Source: Paenibacillaceae bacterium (lineage in GTDB: Bacteria > Bacillota > Bacilli > Paenibacillales > Paenibacillaceae). From it: 64,000 bases of DNA. Positions 56,351-64,000 of this stretch are shown here, piece by piece. Each line of letters begins with the position of its first letter. Position 1 is the stretch's first letter. The notes under the pieces were generated by a model, which was given only the letters and a program-made list of their open reading frames with translations, was not told the DNA's origin and did no database searches. The DNA lies in NCBI GenBank assembly GCA_004134985.1, contig REGQ01000001.1, positions 1 through 64,000 on the forward strand, read 5' to 3'. The position numbers and the translations under genes are program-made.

Positions 56351-58537
56351 TTATTGCATGATCCTGCGCACGGAATAGACATCCTGCACTCGCTTAATTT
56401 TTTCTACAACTGCTTGAAGATGTTCAATGTTCCGAATAAGAATTGTCATATGAATCATCCCCAGCTTGTTCTTGTCCGATCTGCCGGTCACAGCAGCGAT
56501 GTTCGTCTTGCTCTCCGATACAGCCTGGAGAACTTCATTAAGCAGGCCACGGCGATCATGCCCCGTAATCTCGATATCGACCGCATAGTTGGATTCAATG
56601 GAATCCTCCCATTCAACTTCGATGACCCGCGCCACCTCTTCCCCGTCGGCACCTTGCGGGATGTTCGGGCAGTCAAGCCGATGGACGGAAACACCGCGGC
56701 CACGCGTAATGTAGCCGGTAATGCTGTCCCCCGGAACAGGGTTGCAGCAGCGGGCAAACCGGACAAGCAGGTTGTCCAGCCCCTTGACTCTCACACCGTG
56801 GGTTGGTCGGCTTTTCTTCTCCCCGCCGCCGGGCGGCTTGACTTCCTTAAGTTCACTGGTTAGCTCGATCTGGCTGGATTCTTCGGTTTCGCGGCGAAGC
56901 TTCTCTGTCAGACGCGTGCATATTTGAGCTGCCGTTATGCCTCCGAAGCCGATTGCCGACAGCATATCTTCAATATCATTAAACGTGAACTTCCCTGCAA
57001 CTTCCTGCAGCTTGTCGTCGACCAGCCATACAGATGCTTCCAGTCCAAGACGTTTGATTTCCCGCTCAAGCAAATCTCTGCCCTTTGCGACATTTTCCTC
57101 GCGCCGTTCCTTTTTGAACCACTGCTTGATCTTGGTCCGCGCATGCGAAGACTGGGCGATCTTCAGCCAATCCTGGCTGGGGCCATACGAATGCTTGGAA
57201 GTTAATATTTCCACAATATCGCCCGTCTTCAGCTTATGGTCCAGCGGCACAATACGGCCGTTTACTTTGGCTCCGATCGTACGATTGCCAACCTCGGTAT
57301 GAATGCGATAAGCAAAATCAAGCGGCACCGAACCGGCTGGAAGCTCGAACACTTCGCCTTTTGGTGTAAATACAAAGACAAGATCGGAGAAAAAATCCAT
57401 TTTGAGCGATTCCATAAATTCTGCCGCATCGTTCGTTTCACGCTGCAGTTCTAATATTTCGCGGAACCAGGACATCTTGTCACCGAAGCTGCCTTCCGGA
57501 GCAGCCGATCCTTCTTTGTAGGCCCAGTGGGCGGCAATCCCGAATTCACTCGTCCGATGCATGTCCCAAGTACGGATTTGAACCTCTGTCGGCTCGCCGT
57601 TCGGTCCGATTACGGTCGTATGCAGAGATTGATACATGTTCGTCTTCGGCATAGCAATATAATCCTTGAATCGGCCGGGCATCGGGCGCCACAATGTATG
57701 GATAATGCCAAGCGTAGCATAGCAATCCTTGATATTATCCACAATGATCCGAATCGCGAGCAAATCATAAATCTCATTGAATTGCTTGTTTTTGTCGGTC
57801 ATTTTTTTGTAAATACTGTAGATGTGCTTTGGTCTGCCTGAGATGTCGCCCTCAATGCCCATTTCTCCCAATTTCTCAGAGATGCGTCCGATGACATCCG
57901 AAATAAACTTCTCCCGCTCCGCCCGTTTTTTCTTCATCAGGTTGGCGATCCGGTAATATTGCTGCGGATTCAAATAACGGAGCGCTGTATCTTCCATCTC
58001 CCACTTGATCGCTGAAATCCCAAGGCGGTGGGCTATTGGGCAAAATATTTCAAGCGTCTCGTAGGCGATGCGGCGCTGCGCCTCTTCCGACTGAAATTTC
58101 AAGGTCCGCATATTATGAAGCCGGTCCGCGAGCTTAATCAGAATAACCCGGATGTCCTGCGCCATCGCTACGAACATTTTGCGGTAATTCTCATTCTGCT
58201 GCTCTTCTTTCGAGCGGAAGCGGATTTTCTCCAGTTTCGTCAGCCCGTCAACAAGCATCGCGCATGTCGAACCAAACCGGACCTCTACCTCTCCCAGTGA
58301 CACCGTAGTATCCTCGACAACGTCATGCAGTAATGCTGCGATGATTGAAATAACATCCATCTGCATGTTGACCAGAATCTCTGCAACGGCTACCGGATGA
58401 AGGATGTAAGGCTCCCCCGATTTGCGTACCTGCCCATGATGAGCTTGCTCGGCAAAATGATAAGCTTCCGTGATGCTCTTTAAGTCCTGCTCTTTAATAT
58501 AAGCCGATGCCTTTTCAAGTAAATGCTCAATGCCCAT
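56351..58537 (-). CDS. relA: Bifunctional (p)ppGpp synthetase/hydrolase RelA
   Basis: 728 residues. HD hydrolase (about 25-180, ILHPVAVAEIL and LLHDVVEDT intact), synthetase domain (about 235-345, GRPKHIYSIYKKM and YQSLHT), TGS (about 390-450, VFTPKGEV), zinc-finger-like region near 560-580 (RFARCCNPVPGDS) and C-terminal ACT (about 655-728). Intact sites for both making and degrading the alarmone. It is followed by dtd. Confidence 0.97.
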   Translation of the reverse strand: MGIEHLLEKASAYIKEQDLKSITEAYHFAEQAHHGQVRKSGEPYILHPVAVAEILVNMQMDVISIIAALLHDVVEDTTVSLGEVEVRFGSTCAMLVDGLTKLEKIRFRSKEEQQNENYRKMFVAMAQDIRVILIKLADRLHNMRTLKFQSEEAQRRIAYETLEIFCPIAHRLGISAIKWEMEDTALRYLNPQQYYRIANLMKKKRAEREKFISDVIGRISEKLGEMGIEGDISGRPKHIYSIYKKMTDKNKQFNEIYDLLAIRIIVDNIKDCYATLGIIHTLWRPMPGRFKDYIAMPKTNMYQSLHTTVIGPNGEPTEVQIRTWDMHRTSEFGIAAHWAYKEGSAAPEGSFGDKMSWFREILELQRETNDAAEFMESLKMDFFSDLVFVFTPKGEVFELPAGSVPLDFAYRIHTEVGNRTIGAKVNGRIVPLDHKLKTGDIVEILTSKHSYGPSQDWLKIAQSSHARTKIKQWFKKERREENVAKGRDLLEREIKRLGLEASVWLVDDKLQEVAGKFTFNDIEDMLSAIGFGGITAAQICTRLTEKLRRETEESSQIELTSELKEVKPPGGGEKKSRPTHGVRVKGLDNLLVRFARCCNPVPGDSITGYITRGRGVSVHRLDCPNIPQGADGEEVARVIEVEWEDSIESNYAVDIEITGHDRRGLLNEVLQAVSESKTNIAAVTGRSDKNKLGMIHMTILIRNIEHLQAVVEKIKRVQDVYSVRRIMQ

Positions 58538-58660
58538 GCAACGTCCCTTTCCGAAACCGCTAACCCGTAATGCAATTTCCGAGTTTTCTTCATCCCATTA
58601 TGCCTTTTATGACACGCTGGCGTCAACTGTCGAATTGACAAAACAATGAATTACGCATCA

Positions 58661-58692
58661 AAAAACTCCAAGCGATCTCATTCGCCTGGAGT
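58661..58692 (-). terminator. Terminator of apt
   Basis: ACTCCA-AGCG and CG-C-TGGAGT type stem (58665-58692) with TTTTTTG on minus. Confidence 0.75.
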
Positions 58693-58708
58693 AGTTGGTT
58701 GCAATTAT

Positions 58709-59221
58709 TTAGTAGGTCATCAAAGAATAGATATCGATATTTTCCAGCTTTTCTCTTCCGGACAAGTAGCCAAGCTCAATCAAAAATGCCGCGCCTACGA
58801 TTTCACCCTGCAGTTGGTTGATCAGATTGATCGTCGTCGAAATCGTACCGCCTGTGGCGAGCAAGTCGTCGGCAATCAGCACCCGCTGCCCTGGAGCAAT
58901 GGCATCTTTATGGATAGCCAGTCTGTCAGAACCATATTCCAGGTTGTAGCTAGCTTCAATCGTCTCGCCAGGCAGCTTGCCCGGCTTGCGGATCGGCACA
59001 AAACCAACGCCTAGCGCCAACGCAAGCGGCGCTCCGATTACAAAACCGCGCGCCTCCGGTCCGGCGATCAAGTCGACGCCAATATGCTCAACCTTCGCTT
59101 TTAACGCATCGATTGCCGCACGGTAAGCCGCTCCATCCTTCAGTAGTGTCGTAATGTCTTTAAAGCGAATGCCAGGCTGCGGGTAGTTTTCAATCACTCG
59201 GATATAATCTTTAAATTGCAT
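58709..59221 (-). CDS. apt: Adenine phosphoribosyltransferase
   Basis: 170 residues, full length. The PRPP motif is [13 protein letters not shown] (about 116-128). It salvages adenine to AMP. The hairpin 58665-58692 ends its transcript before relA, unlike the close apt-relA pair in Bacillus. Confidence 0.95.
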   Translation of the reverse strand: MQFKDYIRVIENYPQPGIRFKDITTLLKDGAAYRAAIDALKAKVEHIGVDLIAGPEARGFVIGAPLALALGVGFVPIRKPGKLPGETIEASYNLEYGSDRLAIHKDAIAPGQRVLIADDLLATGGTISTTINLINQLQGEIVGAAFLIELGYLSGREKLENIDIYSLMTY

Positions 59222-59305
59222 CGGTTGATTCTCCTTTTTCGTGGTACAGCTTGTCAGCTGGCCAAATAAGTCTGATGTATTAAAAGCGCTCTGACGTGCT
59301 GCCGC

Positions 59306-61714
59306 TTATTGTTCGTTAATTGTCCGGTTGATCCAATTCGTCAGCTCGCGGCCCGAGGCAAGCAGTATCGCATCTTCCTGCGCCTGCTGCAGCGCTTCGC
59401 TGTAACGCTTGGATTCCTGCAGTTCACGTTTGCGCGGCGCAGGATGAACAACAACTTGCCCATCTTGAATAGATATAAATTCCAATTCGGCAAACACATC
59501 AAGCATCATACCAACGACATCCGGCATCCAGCCGATCGTCTCGCTCAGCTTTGTGCGGAGAGCGTCGGATGCAATGCCTGCCGGAGCAAGTTTGCGGATG
59601 TGCTGAAATACTTTGCCGAAATGTTCCCGCTGCGGGAAACCGGCTCTGCGCCGGCGGTCGGCACTATACAGCGCTACGACCGACTCCAGGCCGCGGCAAG
59701 CGCGCAGCAGTCTTCCGAGCCGGGCCGCAGAAGGCGGGAATTGCAGGAGGATAAGCTCTCTGCACGCCAGATCGCCCAACTGCTGCTCGTCATCGTAATC
59801 GGCCAAGACCACCTGTGCTGCGCGTTCTGTCTCTGCTTGGGCTGCAGCAACCTCTGCGTTCGCCAGCTTGCCGTCTGCGGCCACAACAATGCTGCTGGCT
59901 TCGGTTCCCGCCTCAAGCCTTCTTGCGATCCGCTCCCGCAGCAATTCGCCCGCTTCTTCGCCATTTCCCCGAAGATCAAACAATTGCACGGCCTCCACCC
60001 GCAAGTCAGCCACTTTGAGCTGCGGCTTGCGATTCCCGTTCCATTCATTGACCGACAACTCGCCTACCAGATCGACGATGGCTCCTTGTGAAAGTCTGCA
60101 GGCCAGCGCCCCCCCGCCAAAATTGACCGCCTCAAGCCTGCCTGAAGTGTGGCGCACCGACAGCCGCATATGCTTGCTGCCCTTGCCCATTGTGCGGGCC
60201 TCTTCCAATTCAACTTGCCTGAGCAGCAGTCTCGGAGAGGGGTTGCCCGCGCCGAACGGCTCCAATCGGGAGAGATGGGCTGCTGTTTCAAGCCCAGCCT
60301 CGCCCGGCGTGCACGCTACATCGATCGTTGTTTTCCGCACCCAGTCTTCTTTGCTGAGCCAGCTTCTTGCCAGCGCGCTGAGTGCAGCCGCAAGATCCGG
60401 TATATGTTCACTGCGAATTGTCATGCCCGCTGCTGCCTGATGTCCGCCATAGTGAACCATCAGTTCGGCGCATTCGGTCAAGGCTGCATGCAGGTCAAAA
60501 CCGTCGATAGACCTCGCAGAGCCTTTGCCAAGGCCTGTTTCAGCATCGATGCTAATGATAATCGTTGGCAGATAATGGCGTTCGATCAGTTTGGAAGCGA
60601 CAATGCCGATCACGCCTGCATTCCAGCCTTGCCCGGCAAGTACGATAACTGCCGGCAGCTCTTCGCCGGCTAAGCGGCAAGCTTCACACTTGAGCTGCCA
60701 CATCTGCTCCGCCTCGTCGACGAGGTCTTCTACGATTTTCTGGCGCTGTTTGTTCAAGGCATCCAATTGGAGCGAATAGGCGATCGCTTCTTCCGGATCG
60801 CCGGTAATAAGCAGTTCGACAGCCAGCTCAGCATGGGCCAGCCTGCCGGCTGCATTGATGCGCGGCGCAATGCCGAAGGCGATATCGGTTGAGCGAACGT
60901 CCTCCAATTCGATGTCCGCCACTTCAGACAATGCCCGCAGTCCCGGATTCGTCGTCTGCTGCATTTGCTTGAGGCCAAGCCTGACAATAATCCGGTTTTC
61001 ACCTGTCAGCGGCATTAGATCGGCAACCGTGCCAAGCGCAGCAATTTCGGCGCATTCCAGCGGCGGCCGGCCAAGCAGCGCATGGCCAAGCTTGAAGGCA
61101 ACTCCTGCGCCCGCAAGTCCCTTGAACGGGTAGCGGCAGTTCTCCTGCTTCGGATTAACGACTGCGCAGGCATCAGGAATAATGTGCGGCGGCTCGTGGT
61201 GATCGGTCACAATTACGTCGATGCCGAGCTGACGGGCATATTCAATCTGCTCCACCGCGCTGATTCCGGTATCGACGGTGATGACTAGCCCGATGCCGGA
61301 GGCAGCCGCATCGTCTAGCGCTGCATTATGTAATCCGTACCCTTCTGTTACTCTGTGCGGAATATAATAATCATAATCGATCCCAAGCTGTTTAAATACC
61401 CGGTGCAGCACCGCAGTACTGGATACGCCATCAGCGTCATAATCGCCGTAAATACGAACTTTCTCTCCGCAGCGGACAGCTTCCTGAATCCGGTCCACGG
61501 CAGCCTGCATGCCTTCCAGCAGGAAGGGATCATGAAGCTGTTCTTCCGTATCGGAAAGAAATGAGCGGGCAGAGGCCACATCCACGATACCGCGGCTGAC
61601 CAACAGCTTGGCAACAAGCGACGGGAGCGACAGTTGCTCTGCCAGCTGCTGCGCTAATTGCTGCTGCTGTTCGTTTGCTTCCTCGTATACCCATCTTGTT
61701 TTTGATTGAATCAT
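59306..61714 (-). CDS. recJ: Single-strand-specific 5'-3' exonuclease RecJ
   Basis: 802 residues from ATG 61714 (GGGAGG upstream). DHH core with DYDADGVSS (about 90-98), VTDHHEPP (about 169-176), the DHHA1 motif GGHQAAAG (about 396-403), an OB-like domain (about 460-565) and a long extra C-terminal region (about 580-800) as in Bacillus-type RecJ. It degrades single strands in recombination and mismatch repair. Confidence 0.94.
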   Translation of the reverse strand: MIQSKTRWVYEEANEQQQQLAQQLAEQLSLPSLVAKLLVSRGIVDVASARSFLSDTEEQLHDPFLLEGMQAAVDRIQEAVRCGEKVRIYGDYDADGVSSTAVLHRVFKQLGIDYDYYIPHRVTEGYGLHNAALDDAAASGIGLVITVDTGISAVEQIEYARQLGIDVIVTDHHEPPHIIPDACAVVNPKQENCRYPFKGLAGAGVAFKLGHALLGRPPLECAEIAALGTVADLMPLTGENRIIVRLGLKQMQQTTNPGLRALSEVADIELEDVRSTDIAFGIAPRINAAGRLAHAELAVELLITGDPEEAIAYSLQLDALNKQRQKIVEDLVDEAEQMWQLKCEACRLAGEELPAVIVLAGQGWNAGVIGIVASKLIERHYLPTIIISIDAETGLGKGSARSIDGFDLHAALTECAELMVHYGGHQAAAGMTIRSEHIPDLAAALSALARSWLSKEDWVRKTTIDVACTPGEAGLETAAHLSRLEPFGAGNPSPRLLLRQVELEEARTMGKGSKHMRLSVRHTSGRLEAVNFGGGALACRLSQGAIVDLVGELSVNEWNGNRKPQLKVADLRVEAVQLFDLRGNGEEAGELLRERIARRLEAGTEASSIVVAADGKLANAEVAAAQAETERAAQVVLADYDDEQQLGDLACRELILLQFPPSAARLGRLLRACRGLESVVALYSADRRRRAGFPQREHFGKVFQHIRKLAPAGIASDALRTKLSETIGWMPDVVGMMLDVFAELEFISIQDGQVVVHPAPRKRELQESKRYSEALQQAQEDAILLASGRELTNWINRTINEQ

Positions 61715-61737
61715 GCCTGCTCGCCTCCCCAAAATAT

Positions 61738-62640
61738 CTATTGCAGCAGAGTCGGCATATGCGACTGGTTTGGATCATGATTAGAGCGGTAGGGGTAGCC
61801 AGGATCGTAAGGATCGACTGACACCTCCACAACAGACAGATGAACAAACCGCTTGATCAGCAGCTCTTTCACCCGTTTGGCTATCTCATGCCCTTCCATC
61901 ACCGTAATCCTTGGATTGACACTAATGCGAAGGCGGGCTGCAACATAATGTCCCTGCTCCCAAGCCTCAAGATTTTCTACGGTGACAACCCCATCAATCC
62001 GCTGGATCAATTCCATCAGGTCATCGGCTTCCTTCGCCTGGACAGTCGGTTTGTTCTCCCGCTCCACAGCACCGGCAAGCAGCCGGTACCCGTTGAACAT
62101 CGCAATGGCAGCTGCCGCGCAAGCAGCAACTGGGTCCAAATAATAAAGCATTGGCATCTCAAGCACATGCCCCGCGTAGGCTCCGCATACACCACACACC
62201 GCCAGTAATGAAGCCATCCTGTCGCGCTTGCCTGAATTGGCTGTGCGAATAAAGGCTGTCATAAGGAAAGCCGCGGCGATAACCGCGGCGGCAGCCGGAT
62301 GCGGAGCTGTCAAATTCCCTTGAATTAGCGCACGAACAGCCATAATACCCACTTCCAGTCCGAGCAGCAACAATGCAATTGCGCCGATCAGCGTAAAAGT
62401 CGTCCCTGAACTGAAACTCGCTTGTTTCCCTTTGCCATGCGCCTGTTCCACACGCTTGGACAGCAAGCCGGGAGAAACGCCAGCCACAGCGTTGCTTGCA
62501 GATCGGACTGCATCCGCAAGCAACGCTGTACTGCCGGTAATTCCTCCGCTCACCCCTTTGGCCGCGGCCAGAGCGGCATGCCAGATCCAGCCGAAGGCCA
62601 AAGCTGATGTTTTTTGTATCTCATGCTGCTTTCTATCCAT
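61738..62640 (-). CDS. CDF-like membrane protein with degenerate metal site
   Basis: 300 residues. TM segments about 15-35, 85-105, 115-130, 145-165 and 170-190, then a cytoplasmic CDF-type domain (about 205-285). The fold matches cation diffusion facilitators, but the TM2 metal motif H-x-x-x-D reads RSASN and the TM5 motif reads SGKRD, with the metal histidines gone. It may have another role or use another route. It lies between recJ and secF, where Bacillus also has a cation-efflux-like gene. Confidence 0.75.
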   Translation of the reverse strand: MDRKQHEIQKTSALAFGWIWHAALAAAKGVSGGITGSTALLADAVRSASNAVAGVSPGLLSKRVEQAHGKGKQASFSSGTTFTLIGAIALLLLGLEVGIMAVRALIQGNLTAPHPAAAAVIAAAFLMTAFIRTANSGKRDRMASLLAVCGVCGAYAGHVLEMPMLYYLDPVAACAAAAIAMFNGYRLLAGAVERENKPTVQAKEADDLMELIQRIDGVVTVENLEAWEQGHYVAARLRISVNPRITVMEGHEIAKRVKELLIKRFVHLSVVEVSVDPYDPGYPYRSNHDPNQSHMPTLLQ

Positions 62641-62653
62641 TGATCATCCCCCG

Positions 62654-63562
62654 CTAACTGGCCGCAGGCGCCTTGACTGCCTTTTTCGACTTTTCTTTGC
62701 CCTTGAACCACAACCACAGCTGGGCCGAGATAAAGATGGAAGAATAAGCGCCCAGCACCAATCCGATGACGATTGCGAGCGAGAACATCGAAATCGATTC
62801 GCTGCCGAAAATGTACAAGCAGATCGCTCCGAAGAGAACAGTCAGCACCGTGTTGATGGAACGGTTCAATGTTTCCTTGATACTTTGGTTGACCAGCGAA
62901 ACCAAATCGCTTGGCGACTTGATTTTGGCAAAACGCATGTTTTCCCGAATCCGGTCAAAAATAACAATTTTATCATTGATGGAATAACCGATAATCGTCA
63001 GCACGGCAATAATAAACGTCAGGCTTACTTCCAAATGGAAGATCGAGAACAAGGCGATGACAAGAAACCCGTCATGAATCAGACCGATAATCGCCGCAAG
63101 GGCAAACCGCCACTCAAAACGGATACAAATGTAAAGCGCAATTCCGATGCTAGCGAAGGTAAGCGCGAGCAGCGCATTGACTTGCAGTTCTCTCGCCATT
63201 TCCACGTCAACCGTGTTGACCTCAGCTGAGGCCTCTGGATCAAAACGCTCAATAAAGTCCGTTTTAATCATATTTTCCTGAACGTCTGTAAGAACATCGT
63301 CATAACGAATGGTAATCCGGTCCGAGCCGACGACAACCTGATGATTGCCGAATCCTTTCTCATCCAGATAGGCGTCAATCTCCGCCTTCTCCAATTGCTT
63401 GGAGACCGAAATGTCGACATTCGAGCCGGCGCGGAAATCAACTCCGTAATTCAATCCGAAGATGGCCAGCGACAAAATGCCGATCAGCGCAATTGCCGAC
63501 GAAACCATAAAACAATAGCGGCTGAATTTAACAAAGTCAAAATTATAACGCACGGATTTCAC
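62654..63562 (-). CDS. secF: Protein translocase subunit SecF
   Basis: 302 residues. TM1 (about 14-34), a periplasmic-type domain (about 38-125), then five TMs with the conserved GYSINDKIVIFDRIREN (about 187-203). It supports Sec-dependent export with the proton motive force. It overlaps secD by 20 bases; in many Bacilli the two are fused as SecDF, here they are separate. Confidence 0.95.
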   Translation of the reverse strand: MKSVRYNFDFVKFSRYCFMVSSAIALIGILSLAIFGLNYGVDFRAGSNVDISVSKQLEKAEIDAYLDEKGFGNHQVVVGSDRITIRYDDVLTDVQENMIKTDFIERFDPEASAEVNTVDVEMARELQVNALLALTFASIGIALYICIRFEWRFALAAIIGLIHDGFLVIALFSIFHLEVSLTFIIAVLTIIGYSINDKIVIFDRIRENMRFAKIKSPSDLVSLVNQSIKETLNRSINTVLTVLFGAICLYIFGSESISMFSLAIVIGLVLGAYSSIFISAQLWLWFKGKEKSKKAVKAPAAS

Positions 63563-64000
63563 TCTCCTTCACGCCAAAGAAGCGAGGGTTCTTAATGATA
63601 TTGCTGCGAATGAGCATATAGAGCAGCAAGCGTGAAAATCCAATGTTCGTAATGATACTCACGATCGTACTCATAATCAAAATAATAGCAAAGCCACGAA
63701 CGGAACCGATACCGAAGGAGAACAATACCGCCCCGGCAATAATGGTCGTCAAGTTCGCATCCATAATGGTCCGCAAGGAAGCTCTGGAGCCGGATTTGAA
63801 CGATGACATAATGCTTTTGCCCCGCCGCATCTCTTCCTTGATCCGCTCAAAGGTAATTATATTCGCATCGACCGCCATGCCAATGCCGAGAATAAAGGCT
63901 GCAATTCCGGGCAAGGTAAGCGTCGCATTCATTAGAATAAAACCGAGCAGCAGCACCCAAATAAAGGCGATCAGCGATATGCTGGCAATCAGTCCCGGCA
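63543..64000 (-). CDS. secD: Protein translocase subunit SecD (C-terminal part)
   Basis: The last about 152 codons are in the window; the frame stays open to the right edge. Conserved IGMAVDANIITFERIKEEM (about 50 residues in) marks TM4 of SecD. It is translated with SecF. Confidence 0.95.
   Translation of the reverse strand, partial: PGLIASISLIAFIWVLLLGFILMNATLTLPGIAAFILGIGMAVDANIITFERIKEEMRRGKSIMSSFKSGSRASLRTIMDANLTTIIAGAVLFSFGIGSVRGFAIILIMSTIVSIITNIGFSRLLLYMLIRSNIIKNPRFFGVKESEIRAL

Overview
The window looks like the chromosome of a spore-forming Firmicute of the Paenibacillaceae (Paenibacillus-like). The basis is gene order and protein family, not a database match. The right half keeps the Bacillus order yrrR, yrrO, yrrN, mltG, yrzB, yrrK, yrzL, alaS, yrrI, yrrD, iscS, cymR / mnmA, then rarA, tcdA, aspS, hisS, dtd, relA, apt, recJ, secF, secD. 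Other pointers are S-layer (SLH) surface proteins, T-box leaders and a sporulation sigma factor.

1 to about 13,895 is the right end of a prophage. A long leftward early operon runs from a repressor-controlled promoter (9765-9793): a Cro-like regulator, small unknown proteins, an HNH-like protein, a replisome organizer, a cytosine-C5 DNA methyltransferase with a repeat-built specificity insert, a MazG-like pyrophosphohydrolase, an ASCH protein and a possible Mom-like protein. Reading rightward are a CI-like repressor, an AT-rich SAP-domain gene, a small HTH gene and a large serine recombinase; a LytTR regulator diverges from the recombinase. Directly after the recombinase comes the 3' part of sigK with no start of its own. 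The prophage therefore splits sigK, like the skin element of B. subtilis, and must be excised for a complete sigma-K gene.

14,172-20,036 holds ordinary chromosomal genes: a P-loop kinase-like protein, a Gfo/Idh/MocA oxidoreductase, an EamA transporter, a large SLH-anchored protein with a toroid + DUF4430 layout, and a MarR regulator. 20,620-21,374 is a type I-C-like CRISPR array (12 repeats, 11 spacers), transcribed leftward from a leader on its right. No cas genes are in the window. Its leader-proximal spacer matches the sigK prophage of the same window at 34 of 34 bases (2647-2680), but the flanking TTC motif is shifted by one base. Next to the leader, a deletion appears to have joined the sensor half of an AraC-type regulator to the 3' part of a parallel beta-helix gene.

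24,532-34,245 carries ilvD, a polysaccharide deacetylase, an AI-2E-family permease, a class B penicillin-binding protein, a repeat-rich gap and a chemotaxis receptor. From 34,437 on lies the conserved housekeeping block: U32 peptidases, MltG, DUF1292 proteins, RuvX and IreB, alaS behind a T-box, sulfur-transfer genes (IscS, CymR, MnmA), RarA, TcdA, a T-box-controlled hisS-aspS operon, Dtd, RelA, Apt, RecJ, a CDF-like protein with degenerate metal sites, and SecF/SecD running off the right edge.
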